64,000 bases of DNA from Anaerolineaceae bacterium (GTDB lineage: Bacteria; Chloroflexota; Anaerolineae; Anaerolineales; Anaerolineaceae), in contig DUMZ01000005.1 of assembly GCA_012839565.1 (NCBI GenBank), forward strand, positions 171,444 to 235,443. The letters are read 5' to 3'. Under the pieces are notes generated by a model. That model was not told where the DNA came from and made no database searches. It saw only the letters and a list, made by a program, of their open reading frames with translations. Both the position numbers and the translations under genes were made by a program. Shown one piece after another: positions 27,741 to 37,339 of this stretch; the first letter of the stretch is position 1; every line of letters begins with the position of its first letter.

Positions 27741-29696
27741 TTATTCTTTATAGAGCATCGGTATATATAGCTTTGGACTGTTACTCAGTCCACGGTATAA
27801 TCCCGTTTTAGGGGTTCCCGCGTAAAGTATGTTTGGTTTTTGGGGGTTAATCGCAAGAATACTGATAATGGCATTATCTGGGAGACCCTTATTAGCAGCC
27901 TCCCATGAGCCACCACCATTAAGACTTTTAAAAACGCCATGTCCATTGGTTCCCGCATATATCGTGCCTGTGGTGTGCGGGTCAATCACGATGGATATTA
28001 TGCATTCAGCAGAAAGTCCGTTGTTGACCTTAGTCCAGCTCCCACCACTATCGCTGCTCTTGAAGATTCCTTCAAATTTCGTTCCCACATAAAGTGTGCC
28101 TGGCGTTTGTGGGTCTATCGCGATGGAAACAATATATAAATCTGTCAAACCATCATTAACCGCGCTCCAAGTCTCCCCATCATCAATGCTCTTATACAGC
28201 CCATCACCGTAGGTTCCCGCATAAATTGTGGTTGGAGTTAACGGATCTATCGCGAGGAAACTAACGAGCTTGCTCGTTAATATGTCTCCAACTGCACTCC
28301 AGTTTCCACCGCCATTGTAACTCTTAAAGACTCTTCCATTCATTGTTCTCACATAAAGTACATTCGGTCTTTGAGAGTCCATCGTGATGGAAGCAATATT
28401 TAAATCTGTCAAGCCATCATTAACCGCGCTCCAGGTTTCACCGCCATTGCTACTCCTAAAGACTCCTTTGCCATTCGTTCCCGCGAAAAGTGTATTCGGT
28501 AATTTCGGATTTATCGCGATAGATCGAATAGACAGTCCTCTCAATCTGTCGCTAGGCAGATACCAATTCTTCCCGCCATCAACACTCTTAAACACGCCAT
28601 CATCCGAAGCTCCCGCATAAATTGTTTCTGGTGTTTCTGGGTTAATGGCAACCGTCTGAATTGTTTTACCCAGCAATCCCGCGCTTATAATGCGCCAGTT
28701 TCCTCCGCCATCATTACTTTTGAAAACCTCACCGTCCCATGATCCCGTATAAAGTGTGTCTGGTGTTTGTGGGTCTATGGAGAGAGAATAAAACCGTTGA
28801 GTTGGTAAACCACTGCTAATTTCAAGCCAGCTTTCACCTGCATCATTACTTTTGTAGATCCCGCTACCTTCTGATCCTGCATAAAGTGTATCCGGTGTTT
28901 GAGGGTTTATTGCGATAGTCATAATGGAACGATAGATTTTCATCACTGATCTCCAGCTCTCTCCACCATTATCGGTTTTGAAGACTGCATTACTTGTTGC
29001 TGCGTAAACTGTTGATGGCGTTTGTGGATCTATCGCAAGACAATGAACATACCGATTCTCCAACCCATCATTGAGCGGGTACCAATTTTCACCACCGTCG
29101 ATACTCTTAAAGATACCGCTACCCCAGCTTCCCGAATAAAGTGTGCTAGGCGAATGTGGGTCTATAGCCAGGCCTTTAATATGCAAATCTGTCAATCCTG
29201 TATTGACCGCACTCCAATTATCACCACCATCAATACTTTTAAATATACCCCTCCAGCTTCCCAAATAAAGCGTGGATGGCATGTGCGGATCTATAACGAT
29301 AGACTCAACGACAAGGCTTGACGGCAATCCAGCATTAATTTGGCTCCAACTCCCACCGCCATTGACGCTCTTGAACACGCCATTTGTGCTTCCCGCGTAA
29401 AGCGTAGATGGCGTTTGTGGATTTATCGCAAAGGAATAAAACCATTGAGGGAGATCAATTCCATTGTTAATTTCATACCAACTCTCTCCGCCATTGACAC
29501 TTTTGTAAACCCCACGCTTAGTCGCGTAAAGAGTACTTGGTGTTTGTGGATCTATTGCTATCGATCCAATAAGGATAGATTCCATTCCTATATCAGAACG
29601 TTCCCAAATAATAGCATCTCTTGCGTAAACATCAGTAGCAGGTAAGCTGAGCACCAGCAATATCATCATTAATAGTGTGCCAATCGTTTTTTTCAT
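27741..29696 (-). CDS. Secreted protein of 14 YCF48/BNR-like repeats
   Basis: 651 residues: a signal peptide (about 1-26, ending VYARD) followed by about 14 tandem repeats of 42-45 residues. Each repeat has the pattern AIDPQTPSTLYAG, then GVFKS, then GGESW. This pattern belongs to the sortilin/YCF48/BNR-type beta-propeller superfamily, so one or two large propellers outside the cell are expected. The protein ends LYIPMLYKE, with no anchor. A binding or scaffold role is inferred; no catalytic residues are recognised. The gene stands alone between the two halves of the butyryl-CoA pathway. RBS GGAG. Confidence 0.8.
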   Translation of the reverse strand: MKKTIGTLLMMILLVLSLPATDVYARDAIIWERSDIGMESILIGSIAIDPQTPSTLYATKRGVYKSVNGGESWYEINNGIDLPQWFYSFAINPQTPSTLYAGSTNGVFKSVNGGGSWSQINAGLPSSLVVESIVIDPHMPSTLYLGSWRGIFKSIDGGDNWSAVNTGLTDLHIKGLAIDPHSPSTLYSGSWGSGIFKSIDGGENWYPLNDGLENRYVHCLAIDPQTPSTVYAATSNAVFKTDNGGESWRSVMKIYRSIMTIAINPQTPDTLYAGSEGSGIYKSNDAGESWLEISSGLPTQRFYSLSIDPQTPDTLYTGSWDGEVFKSNDGGGNWRIISAGLLGKTIQTVAINPETPETIYAGASDDGVFKSVDGGKNWYLPSDRLRGLSIRSIAINPKLPNTLFAGTNGKGVFRSSNGGETWSAVNDGLTDLNIASITMDSQRPNVLYVRTMNGRVFKSYNGGGNWSAVGDILTSKLVSFLAIDPLTPTTIYAGTYGDGLYKSIDDGETWSAVNDGLTDLYIVSIAIDPQTPGTLYVGTKFEGIFKSSDSGGSWTKVNNGLSAECIISIVIDPHTTGTIYAGTNGHGVFKSLNGGGSWEAANKGLPDNAIISILAINPQKPNILYAGTPKTGLYRGLSNSPKLYIPMLYKE

Positions 29697-29885
29697 CTCT
29701 TTCTCCAGGCTATTGTGATCATTTGTGAATATGCTTTATAAAAAAGCTATCTTAAAGCAACAAACACAACATGTCCCATTATAACCTTAACCATGCCATA
29801 GTATTTTAATGTCAATTCTCGATGATAAAGTCGTTCGGGGTTAGGAAACCGGGTTAGCCAAACAACACCATCCCAAAGCTAACTA

Positions 29886-29917
29886 AAAAGCCAGGCGTGC
29901 GAACACACCTGGCTTTT
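29886..29917 (-). terminator. Terminator of thl-crt-hbd
   Basis: Stem AAAAGCCAGG / CCTGGCTTTT, extended by GTG/CAC, with TTTTT on the minus-strand side. It lies 33 bases after hbd. Confidence 0.85.
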
Positions 29918-29949
29918 AGTCTCTTTCGCTTAAAAAGCTAAGCTGGATT

Positions 29950-30786
29950 CTAGTATTTATAGAAGCCTTCACCACTCTTGCGGCCTAATTTACCACCGCG
30001 CACCATCTTGCGCAGCAGGGGATGAGGGCGGTATTTCGGGTCGCCGGTTTCAGCCTGCAAGACTTCCATAATTGCCAAACAGACATCCAAACCGACCAAA
30101 TCGCCCAACTCCAGCGGACCCATGGGGTGCGCCGCGCCAAGTTTCATGGCTGTGTCGATACCCTCAGCGGAAGCCAAACCATCTGCCAGGATACCGATTG
30201 CCTCGTTAATCATCGGTACCAAAATGCGGTTGACCACAAAGCCGGGGCCTTCCTGGACCAAAACCGGGGTCTTGCCTATCGCTTCAGCGATCTCGGTTAC
30301 CTTAGTGACCAATTCTTCCGGTGTGTTCAAGCCCGGGATAATCTCCACCAGTTTCATAACTGGCGCGGGATTGAAGAAATGCAGACCCACCAAGGGGCGC
30401 GAAAGCCCGCTGCCAAGTTCGGTGATTGAAAGCGACGACGTGTTTGTGGTAAACAGACATTCCGGCTTGGCAATCGCGTCAAGCTTGACAAATGTTTCTT
30501 TCTTTACCGCCATAACCTCGGATGCTGATTCAACAATCAAGTCCACATCGGCACAAGCTTCATACAAACCGGGTGTCAAGCGCGCGGCAATCGCGTCGAC
30601 TTCCGCCTGCTCCATGCGACCACGGTCAACCCGTTTTTGCAGGCCCTTAATAATGCCATCGATGCCTTGCTGGGAGCGTTCCAGTCTGGCATAATGCACC
30701 AATACAACCTCAAAGCCTTCAACCTGAGCAAAAGCCTGGGCAATGCCAGAGCCCATCGTTCCAGGACCAATAACTGCAACTTTCAT
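29950..30786 (-). CDS. hbd: 3-hydroxybutyryl-CoA dehydrogenase
   Basis: Interconverts acetoacetyl-CoA and 3-hydroxybutyryl-CoA with NAD(P). 278 residues, the short stand-alone form. The Rossmann motif is [11 protein letters not shown] (residues 7-17); the catalytic His lies in [15 protein letters not shown]; then [13 protein letters not shown] and [14 protein letters not shown] in the C-terminal domain. It is last in thl-crt-hbd, nine bases after crt. RBS AGGAGACG. Confidence 0.95.
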   Translation of the reverse strand: MKVAVIGPGTMGSGIAQAFAQVEGFEVVLVHYARLERSQQGIDGIIKGLQKRVDRGRMEQAEVDAIAARLTPGLYEACADVDLIVESASEVMAVKKETFVKLDAIAKPECLFTTNTSSLSITELGSGLSRPLVGLHFFNPAPVMKLVEIIPGLNTPEELVTKVTEIAEAIGKTPVLVQEGPGFVVNRILVPMINEAIGILADGLASAEGIDTAMKLGAAHPMGPLELGDLVGLDVCLAIMEVLQAETGDPKYRPHPLLRKMVRGGKLGRKSGEGFYKY

Positions 30787-30795
30787 TTGCGTCTC

Positions 30796-31575
30796 CTATC
30801 GATTCTTAAAGTTCTTTTCTTTGCGTTTTTCGAGAAATGCCGCCATGCCTTCTTTTTGATCTTCGCTGTCGAAGCATTCGCTAAACAAATCTGTTTCAAG
30901 TTCAATGCCTTCTTCAAGACCAAGTTCCATCGTAGCGTTCACACTGGTTTTCGCGTTTTCCACCGCGATGGGCGCGTTGGCAGAAATACGGTTGGCGATT
31001 TTCCACGCCTCGTCCAAAAGCGACTCTTGCGGATGAACCGCACTTACCAGGCCAATGCGCAAAGCTTCATCTGATCGCACATTGCGCCCGGTATAAAGCA
31101 ACTCTTTCGCGACGGACATTGAGCCAATTAAGCGGGGTAGGCGCTGGGTGCCACCAAAGCCGGGGGTGATACCCAAACCAACTTCCGGCTGACCGAAAAC
31201 CGCATTTTCGCTGGCAATACGGATATCACAAGCCATGGCCAGCTCACAGCCGCCACCTAAAGCGTAGCCATTCACCGCGACGATAACTGGCATGGGGAAA
31301 TACTCGATGGTTTCCATCAGTTCGTGCCCCAGTTCCGCGAAAGTCCTTGCTTCTTCGCTGCTCATGTTCGCCATCGCGGCGATATCAGCACCCGCTACAA
31401 AAGCGCGGTCATCAGCGCCGGTCAAGATGACACAGCGCGTGTTGTCAACATCAATCATATCAAAAGCGTCAATCAGCTCTTCAATGACTTCCACGTTCAA
31501 CGCGTTCATGGCTTCCGGACGATTAATCGTCACCAGTGCCACATAGCCTTGTTGACTTAAAATTACTTTTGCCAT
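30796..31575 (-). CDS. crt: Enoyl-CoA hydratase (crotonase)
   Basis: Hydrates crotonyl-CoA. 259 residues of the crotonase fold with the oxyanion-hole segments AFVAGADIAAM and GYALGGGCELAMACD, the first catalytic Glu position in CELA, and the second in QPEVGLGITPGFGGTQRL. Both Glu are present, as in true hydratases. It is the middle gene of thl-crt-hbd. RBS AAAGG. Confidence 0.93.
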   Translation of the reverse strand: MAKVILSQQGYVALVTINRPEAMNALNVEVIEELIDAFDMIDVDNTRCVILTGADDRAFVAGADIAAMANMSSEEARTFAELGHELMETIEYFPMPVIVAVNGYALGGGCELAMACDIRIASENAVFGQPEVGLGITPGFGGTQRLPRLIGSMSVAKELLYTGRNVRSDEALRIGLVSAVHPQESLLDEAWKIANRISANAPIAVENAKTSVNATMELGLEEGIELETDLFSECFDSEDQKEGMAAFLEKRKEKNFKNR

Positions 31576-31620
31576 TTCTCAACCTTTCTCATTCCATTCA
31601 TTCTGCCAAAAAGCAGACCA

Positions 31621-31643
31621 ATGCGCCCGACAAAATGGCGCAT
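31621..31643 (-). other. Hairpin in the thl-crt gap
   Basis: A 7-bp stem ATGCGCC / GGCGCAT between thl and crt with no direct T-run. It could be an attenuating or mRNA-processing element in the 77-base gap. Confidence 0.35.
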
Positions 31644-31652
31644 CTCAGTAAA

Positions 31653-32837
31653 CTAGACTTTGCGCACTGCCGCAGCGACGCCCATGCCACCGCCAATACA
31701 CAGGGTGGCCAAACCTAATTTCGCGTCGGGATCACGTTGCATTTCGTAAATCAAGCTGACCAGAATACGCGCGCCTGAAGCGCCAACCGGGTGACCCAAA
31801 GCAATCGCGCCACCGTTGATGTTGACTTTGTCGGGATCCATGCCCAAATCTTTCAGCACCGCCACAGATTGCGCGGCAAAAGCTTCATTAGCTTCAATGA
31901 GATCAAAGTCGGCAAGTTCAGCGTCCATTTTTTTAAGCAGTTCCTGGGTAGCAGCCACAGGACCAATGCCCATAATGCGGGGTTCCACACCACGCAAAGC
32001 ACCTTCGAGCCATTCCACCTGCGGGGTTACGCCCAGTTCTTTGGCTTTTTCTTCGCTAATCAGCACCACCGCGGCGGCACCGTCGTTGATAGTTGAAGAG
32101 TTGCCAGCGGTCACGATACCATCAGCTTTAAACGCTGGGCGCAGCTTGCTAAGACCTTCAACTGTTGTACCCGCGCGAATACCTTCATCTTCTTTGAATT
32201 CAATAATTTCGCGTTTAACCTTAACAGGAACCGTCACGATTTCATCAACAAACTTGCCCTCAGCCTGAGCTTTGGCAGCCTTGTTTTGTGACTTGGCAGC
32301 AAATTCGTCCAACTCTTCACGAGTCAAGCCCCATTGTTCAACGATATTTTCGGCGGTGATGCCCATATGAGTACCGCTAAAGATATCAGTTAAACCATCA
32401 TGCACCATCGAGTCGATAATCTTGCCATCGCCCATGCGGTAGCCATAGCGCGCGTTGGGCAGCAGATATGGCGCGGCGGACATATTCTCAACACCACCTG
32501 CTACGACGATATCAGCTTCGCCGTATTTAATCATGCGAGCGCCCATATTCACGGACTCAAGCCCTGAACCACATACGACGTTAACGGTAACCGCGGGGAC
32601 CTCAACCGGCATGCCACTGTGGATAGCAGCCTGGCGGGCGACGTTTTGTCCGAGCCCTGCCTGCAAAACATTGCCGAAGTAAACGATATCAACATCAGCG
32701 GGTTGAATGCCAGCGCGTTGCATGGCTTCTTTTACCACAATTTCTGCCAACTTGGCCGCGGGCACATCCGCCAAACTACCACCAAACTTTCCGATCGCTG
32801 TGCGAACTGCTCCTGCAATATAAACTTTTCTAGTCAT
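31653..32837 (-). CDS. thl: Acetyl-CoA acetyltransferase (thiolase)
   Basis: Condenses two acetyl-CoA to acetoacetyl-CoA, or the reverse. 394 residues. The catalytic Cys is in VNVVCGSGLESV (near residue 90), the catalytic His in GGAIALGHPVGASGAR and the second Cys in LCIGGGMGVA; NEAFAAQ is also present. ATG 32837 follows AAAGGA and begins MTRKVYIAGAVRT; the track start at 32882 adds unconserved residues. First gene of thl-crt-hbd. Confidence 0.96.
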   Translation of the reverse strand: MTRKVYIAGAVRTAIGKFGGSLADVPAAKLAEIVVKEAMQRAGIQPADVDIVYFGNVLQAGLGQNVARQAAIHSGMPVEVPAVTVNVVCGSGLESVNMGARMIKYGEADIVVAGGVENMSAAPYLLPNARYGYRMGDGKIIDSMVHDGLTDIFSGTHMGITAENIVEQWGLTREELDEFAAKSQNKAAKAQAEGKFVDEIVTVPVKVKREIIEFKEDEGIRAGTTVEGLSKLRPAFKADGIVTAGNSSTINDGAAAVVLISEEKAKELGVTPQVEWLEGALRGVEPRIMGIGPVAATQELLKKMDAELADFDLIEANEAFAAQSVAVLKDLGMDPDKVNINGGAIALGHPVGASGARILVSLIYEMQRDPDAKLGLATLCIGGGMGVAAAVRKV

Positions 32838-32932
32838 CACTAATCCTTTCAACTGTTGTTTCATTAACCCCACAAGTGGCACATCAAAGAAAGCCAGATG
32901 AAGGGCTTAATGGCTCTATTATTTTCCCTACA

Positions 32933-32941
32933 ATTATGCCA
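32933..32941 (-). promoter_or_regulatory. Possible thl-crt-hbd promoter (extended -10)
   Basis: TGGCATAAT on the minus strand, about 96 bases before the thl start. The -35 is weak. Confidence 0.35.
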
Positions 32942-33103
32942 TATTTAATGCATTTTTGGGAGAGCTTGTAGATAGGATTACGCTGAGTTTTACTTGATGC
33001 CTGTGATATCTGAAACAGCCGACATCTGGTATCTATATTTCTTATTATTAGCTAGTATCTTTTTTATAACAGGCAAATTCTATGCTTATCTCTCTTAAAA
33101 CAA

Positions 33104-33131
33104 AAACGCCACTGGATGAAAAGTGGCGTTT
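33104..33131 (-). terminator. Terminator of the 33168 gene
   Basis: A 10-bp stem AAACGCCACT / AGTGGCGTTT with an 8-base loop and a T-run on the minus strand. Confidence 0.85.
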
Positions 33132-33167
33132 ACATGATCTATAAGTAAAGCAAAAAGCCCTTAATCC

Positions 33168-33704
33168 TTATTGAGGATTTTGTGGATATTGTGGATATTG
33201 CGTTCCTTGCGCCTGTGCATAAGCTGCCTGGCGTTGTTCTGCTTCCTGTCTTTGAGCTTCATGAATTAAGTGTTGCCATTGAGCCTTGAGACCATTCAAC
33301 TGGTCAATCTCTTTTATGCCATTCACCATGAACAAAATGAGCAAGATTCTTAAGGCAAGGCTCCCGAGAACCTTAATTTCTATTGCGCCCATGATCACAC
33401 TAACAATCTGAATGATCCCACCAATTGCTAACAAAACGATGGCTAAGATAAAACCTGCTTTGTTAAGTCTTGTAATTAAGATGCCGGCAACAATGAGCCC
33501 AATAAGGATGAGCATATCAATGATTACGGCTTTATGGAAGAAGCCAATAATACTGGCGCTTACAAGGGTGCCAATAATCCCAAGCCCCGTAAGGATAAAC
33601 AACCATATAGATTTGCTCTTAATCTTTTTTTCCAGTGCTGAGATTTCCAGGTTTAAGGTTTGGATACGCTGACTGGCGTTTGTGTAAGGTATGTTAGTAT
33701 TCAT
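33168..33704 (-). CDS. Small membrane protein with coiled-coil start and Q/P-rich tail
   Basis: A 178-residue protein of no family I recognise. Residues 10-35 form a heptad-like helix (IQTLNLEISALEKKIKSKS). Four membrane helices follow (about 36-55, 58-75, 80-100 and 105-128). The last 30 residues are rich in Gln, Ala, Tyr and Pro (YPQYPQNPQ). RBS AAAGGAAAT before ATG 33704. Monocistronic, ending at its own terminator. Confidence 0.65.
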   Translation of the reverse strand: MNTNIPYTNASQRIQTLNLEISALEKKIKSKSIWLFILTGLGIIGTLVSASIIGFFHKAVIIDMLILIGLIVAGILITRLNKAGFILAIVLLAIGGIIQIVSVIMGAIEIKVLGSLALRILLILFMVNGIKEIDQLNGLKAQWQHLIHEAQRQEAEQRQAAYAQAQGTQYPQYPQNPQ

Positions 33705-33803
33705 ATTATTTCCTTTCTCTTCATAAGAACACAGCTTTTGTAAAATGGTTACTATTTAAACCATTCCTTTTATGGTTTTAGCTGAATCTGTTATTACGCT
33801 TTG

Positions 33804-36191
33804 CTACTTCCCATCCGGCACGGTGCCACCCAGCTCTTTTTCAAGCCTGCGGGTAATCGCCACCATGCGCTTGTCAATATCCACCGCGGTCATAGTGCCT
33901 TCATTTGAACCCAGCCAAACTCTAAAACTCAAACTGCGCTTGCCTTCGGGTACGTTGCCACCCCGGAATTCGGTGAGATAGGCCAAATCGCGCACCATCG
34001 GGCGCACCAAAGCCTCCACACGCGCCCAGGTTACCTGGTCGTCCAAAATGACCGAAAGGTCCTTAGCCACCAGCGGATAAACCGGCAAAGCCTGATAAAC
34101 GTTGTCGCGACTGGGCAATGGCACCAAAGCGTCCATATTCAACTCAACGATAACCACATTCAAGCGTTTAATCGCTGCCAGTCGCTTGGCACGCACAGAA
34201 AGCGCGCCCATCACGCCAAAAACGCCGTCCTTGTTGCGCAAATTCAGACACAAACCGGGTTCAGCCCAGCCAGGCACTTTGTCGCTTACGAAGTCGAAAG
34301 GTTCACACTGCACCAAACGGGGCAAGCCCTGCAACACACCTTTGGCTTCCAAAAGTAGTTTTTCAGCATCTTCGCCAGCCAAGGCAAAGGCCAAATAATT
34401 GCGCTGATCGTGCAAACCATGAAAAACAACACCTTGTTCGAAAACTTTGAAGGTTTCAAAATGATGTTGGTTGAGTTGCACCGCGTCAATCAAGCCCGGC
34501 ACCAGGCTGGGGCGCAAATGGGCTTGTTCAGGCGAAGGTGGTGTGGCAAGTTTCAGCAAGCCTTCAGTTTCAATGCCGGCTGCTTCCAAATAGCGGTCTT
34601 CAACCCAGGGATAAGTAAAGATTTCCTGCATACCCAAACGTTCGCTCAGCACGCGGGCAATGGCTTGGCTCATGTTTACGCGGGGTTGATGCAGAGCTTT
34701 TTCCAGCGCGACAACAGGTGGCTTAAACTCAAAGCTTTCATAGCCCCGTATACGCGCCACTTCTTCCAAAATATCCGCTGGCAGGCTCACATCACCGGTC
34801 GCGCGCCAGCTGGGCACATGACATGTAAACACGCCATCTGCAAAAGTCACCTCAAAGCCCAGGCGACCTAAAAGCGCTTGTACTTCATCCACTTCGAGTG
34901 TGCTGCCCAAACGTTTTTCCAAATAATCCTTACCAACGGGCACTAGCAAGGCTTGTGTTTCCTTCTTAATAACATCCGTAAAACCAGTAAAACGTGCTTC
35001 GGGCATGAGTTCTTTAAGGAGCGCGACCGTCATTCCCAAAGCCTGGTCAACGCGCTGGGTATCAAGTGCTTTTTCAAAGCGACTGCTCGACTCAGTACGC
35101 ACGCCCAAACGCGTTGCCGTGCGGCGGGTGCCAATCGCGTCAAAATTAGCCACTTCAAGGATAACCGCCTGGGTATCGTCCAGGACAGAATCCAGCTTAC
35201 CACCCATCACACCCGCCAAAGCGAGTGCTTTTACCTTGTCCGCGATCAGCAAATCGCTGTCGCAAAGTTCAACAACTTCGTCATTAAGCAAGGTCAGCTT
35301 TTCGCCAGCCTCTGCCCGACGTACCACGATGCCACCTTCAACGTGCGCGGCATCAAAGGCATGCGTCGGCTCGCCCACACACAACATGACGTAATTTGTG
35401 ATATCAACCATTAAATTAATGGGACGCACATCCAAACTGGCCAAGCGCTCGCGCATCCAAATAGGTGACGGTTTATTGACGATACCTTCAATGCTCAAGG
35501 CCGCGTATCGCGCGCAACGGGAGTCATCTTCAATTTCCACCGATATTCCAGCAGGCAGTTGCTCTTTAAATTCGGGCAAAGGCTTCAAAGGCAAATCATA
35601 AATGGCAGCCAGCTCACGGGCGATGCCATAATGCCCCCACAAATCGGGACGGTTGGTGATACTTTTATTGTCAATCTCAAAAATGATGTCGTCACGCCCA
35701 ACAAGCTTGCTGACAGGCTGTCCGGGGGTGGCATCATAACCCGCAAGGTCTACAATTTCAGCTTCTTCTTTGGCGGGGAAGAGTTCTTCCATGCCGATTT
35801 CCGCGCTGGCGCAAATCATGCCCGCGGAGGGCACGCCACGCAACTTGCTGGCCTTGATTTCTACCGGTTCACCCTCGCCATGCCAGCGCACATACGAACC
35901 AGGTTTAGCCAGTACAACCATTTGTCCCACTTCAAGATTGCTGCCACCACACACCACCTGGCAGAGTTCATCTTCGCCAGCATCCACTTTGACTACGCGC
36001 AAGCGGTCTGCCTGGGGATGAGGCTCAACAGATTCAATTTTAGCGACAACGATTTTATCCAAACTCGCGCCGAGATCTTCAAAGCCTTCCACCTCAACCG
36101 TGCGCATGGTCAGGTCATAAGCCAGTTGTTGAATGCTTAAGTCAGTCGGGAGGTCTACAAATTCTTTAATCCAGTTTAATGATACTTTCAT
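33804..36191 (-). CDS. pheT: Phenylalanyl-tRNA synthetase beta subunit
   Basis: 795 residues, the normal length. Order: N-terminal fold, EMAP-type tRNA-binding domain (about 40-150; KIESVEPHPQADRLRVVKVD, CGGSN), B3/B4 editing domain (about 210-370), B5 (about 400-475), catalytic-like core, and the ferredoxin-like anticodon-binding domain at the end. It works as an alpha2beta2 tetramer with PheS, whose gene ends nine bases upstream. RBS AAGAGGCAG. Confidence 0.97.
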   Translation of the reverse strand: MKVSLNWIKEFVDLPTDLSIQQLAYDLTMRTVEVEGFEDLGASLDKIVVAKIESVEPHPQADRLRVVKVDAGEDELCQVVCGGSNLEVGQMVVLAKPGSYVRWHGEGEPVEIKASKLRGVPSAGMICASAEIGMEELFPAKEEAEIVDLAGYDATPGQPVSKLVGRDDIIFEIDNKSITNRPDLWGHYGIARELAAIYDLPLKPLPEFKEQLPAGISVEIEDDSRCARYAALSIEGIVNKPSPIWMRERLASLDVRPINLMVDITNYVMLCVGEPTHAFDAAHVEGGIVVRRAEAGEKLTLLNDEVVELCDSDLLIADKVKALALAGVMGGKLDSVLDDTQAVILEVANFDAIGTRRTATRLGVRTESSSRFEKALDTQRVDQALGMTVALLKELMPEARFTGFTDVIKKETQALLVPVGKDYLEKRLGSTLEVDEVQALLGRLGFEVTFADGVFTCHVPSWRATGDVSLPADILEEVARIRGYESFEFKPPVVALEKALHQPRVNMSQAIARVLSERLGMQEIFTYPWVEDRYLEAAGIETEGLLKLATPPSPEQAHLRPSLVPGLIDAVQLNQHHFETFKVFEQGVVFHGLHDQRNYLAFALAGEDAEKLLLEAKGVLQGLPRLVQCEPFDFVSDKVPGWAEPGLCLNLRNKDGVFGVMGALSVRAKRLAAIKRLNVVIVELNMDALVPLPSRDNVYQALPVYPLVAKDLSVILDDQVTWARVEALVRPMVRDLAYLTEFRGGNVPEGKRSLSFRVWLGSNEGTMTAVDIDKRMVAITRRLEKELGGTVPDGK

Positions 36192-36200
36192 GTCTGCCTC

Positions 36201-37235
36201 TTACTTAAATTGCCCCAGGAATCTCAAATCGGCACTGTGGAAAAGACGCACGTCGTCAATGCCGTAACGCATCATCACCAATCGGTCAAGACCGATATTG
36301 ATATAGAAACCAGACCATTCCATGGGGTCCAGTCCTGCCGCCAGTAGAACGTTGGGATGTGGCACGCCACCGGGCATAATCTCAATCCAGCCAACGTACT
36401 TGCACACCCCACAACCCTTGCCACCGCAAACCTGGCAGCGCATGTCAATCTCAAAACCGGGCTCCACAAAGGGGAAGAAACCAGCCCGCATGCGGGTTTC
36501 AATCGGCTTGCCAAAAACGCGTTCCAATATGGTATCAATCAGCAAGCGCCCGCTGGAGAACGAGAAATCCTTTTCGACGATGAGGGCTTCGTATTGATAA
36601 AACGCGCGTTCGTGGCCTGGGTCGGTGCTCTCGTTGCGATAAACCATGCCGGGATAAACAAAACGTGCCGGCGCGCCGTGTTCCTTGAGATAATCGACCG
36701 AAGCACCGGTGAGATGCGGCCTTAGGCAATAGCGTTCATCCGCGCTTTTATCTTCCGTGCCGGCAATCCAGTAGGTATCCATCGTTTCGCGCGCGGGATG
36801 ATCAGGCTTAAAATTAAGGTTATCGAACGCGGTTTGCTCGGTGCTGATGTGCGCGCCGTGATAAATCTCAAAACCCAATGACATAAAGGCCTGGTTAAGG
36901 TCATCGCGCATCTGTCGGGTAGGATGCAAGCCCCCTTGTGTGATGTCAAAACCGGGAATGGTCAAATCAAGTTTTATGCCACTGCCAGCCTGGTCAATAA
37001 ATACTTCCTCCAGGCTTGCCAGTTTTTCCGTAAGCATGGTTTTGATTTCGTTCGCGCCGATGCCAAACGGACGGCGTTGCTCAGCCGGCAAGGTTGGAAT
37101 GGCTTTGAGGATATCGGTCAGCTTGCCGTTTTTGCTCAACCAGTCGTGCTTTACTTTTTGCAAAGCTTCCATGTCAGTAATGCCTGCCAAATCAGCTTCA
37201 GCTTCATGTCGCAAGGTTTCAAGTTTTTCTAACAT
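36201..37235 (-). CDS. pheS: Phenylalanyl-tRNA synthetase alpha subunit
   Basis: Charges tRNA-Phe. 344 residues: an N-terminal coiled coil (1-80) and a class II catalytic core with TRQMRDDL, the motif 2 region RFVYPGMVYRNESTD, and motif 3 GLDRLVMMRYGIDDVR. A cysteine cluster CQVCGGKGCGVCK is present, as in many PheS. ATG 37235 has AGGAG at ideal spacing; the track start at 37250 lies before that SD. Confidence 0.97.
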   Translation of the reverse strand: MLEKLETLRHEAEADLAGITDMEALQKVKHDWLSKNGKLTDILKAIPTLPAEQRRPFGIGANEIKTMLTEKLASLEEVFIDQAGSGIKLDLTIPGFDITQGGLHPTRQMRDDLNQAFMSLGFEIYHGAHISTEQTAFDNLNFKPDHPARETMDTYWIAGTEDKSADERYCLRPHLTGASVDYLKEHGAPARFVYPGMVYRNESTDPGHERAFYQYEALIVEKDFSFSSGRLLIDTILERVFGKPIETRMRAGFFPFVEPGFEIDMRCQVCGGKGCGVCKYVGWIEIMPGGVPHPNVLLAAGLDPMEWSGFYINIGLDRLVMMRYGIDDVRLFHSADLRFLGQFK

Positions 37236-37284
37236 AAAATCTCCTAACAAACACTTGGGCTTTTTGCCCAGTTCACGCCCGAAA

Positions 37285-37312
37285 ATTATAGGTTTTTCGC
37301 GGGCGGAGTCAA
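37285..37312 (-). promoter_or_regulatory. pheST promoter
   Basis: TTGACT, 16 bases, TATAAT on the minus strand, giving a leader of about 45 bases. No T-box or leader peptide fits in this short leader. Confidence 0.8.
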
Positions 37313-37339
37313 GTCAATTATTCCGCTTTCAGATGGCAA

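Noticed and set aside
27800-29600. Regular spaced repeats considered as a CRISPR array
   Set aside because: The roughly 130-base period is coding, the repeats diverge, and they translate to propeller units; no spacers or cas genes.
35559-36140. 193-residue plus-strand ORF
   Set aside because: Shadow of pheT.
37236-37339. T-box or attenuator before pheST
   Set aside because: The leader after the TATAAT is only about 45 bases, with no T-box sequence and no Phe-rich leader peptide.
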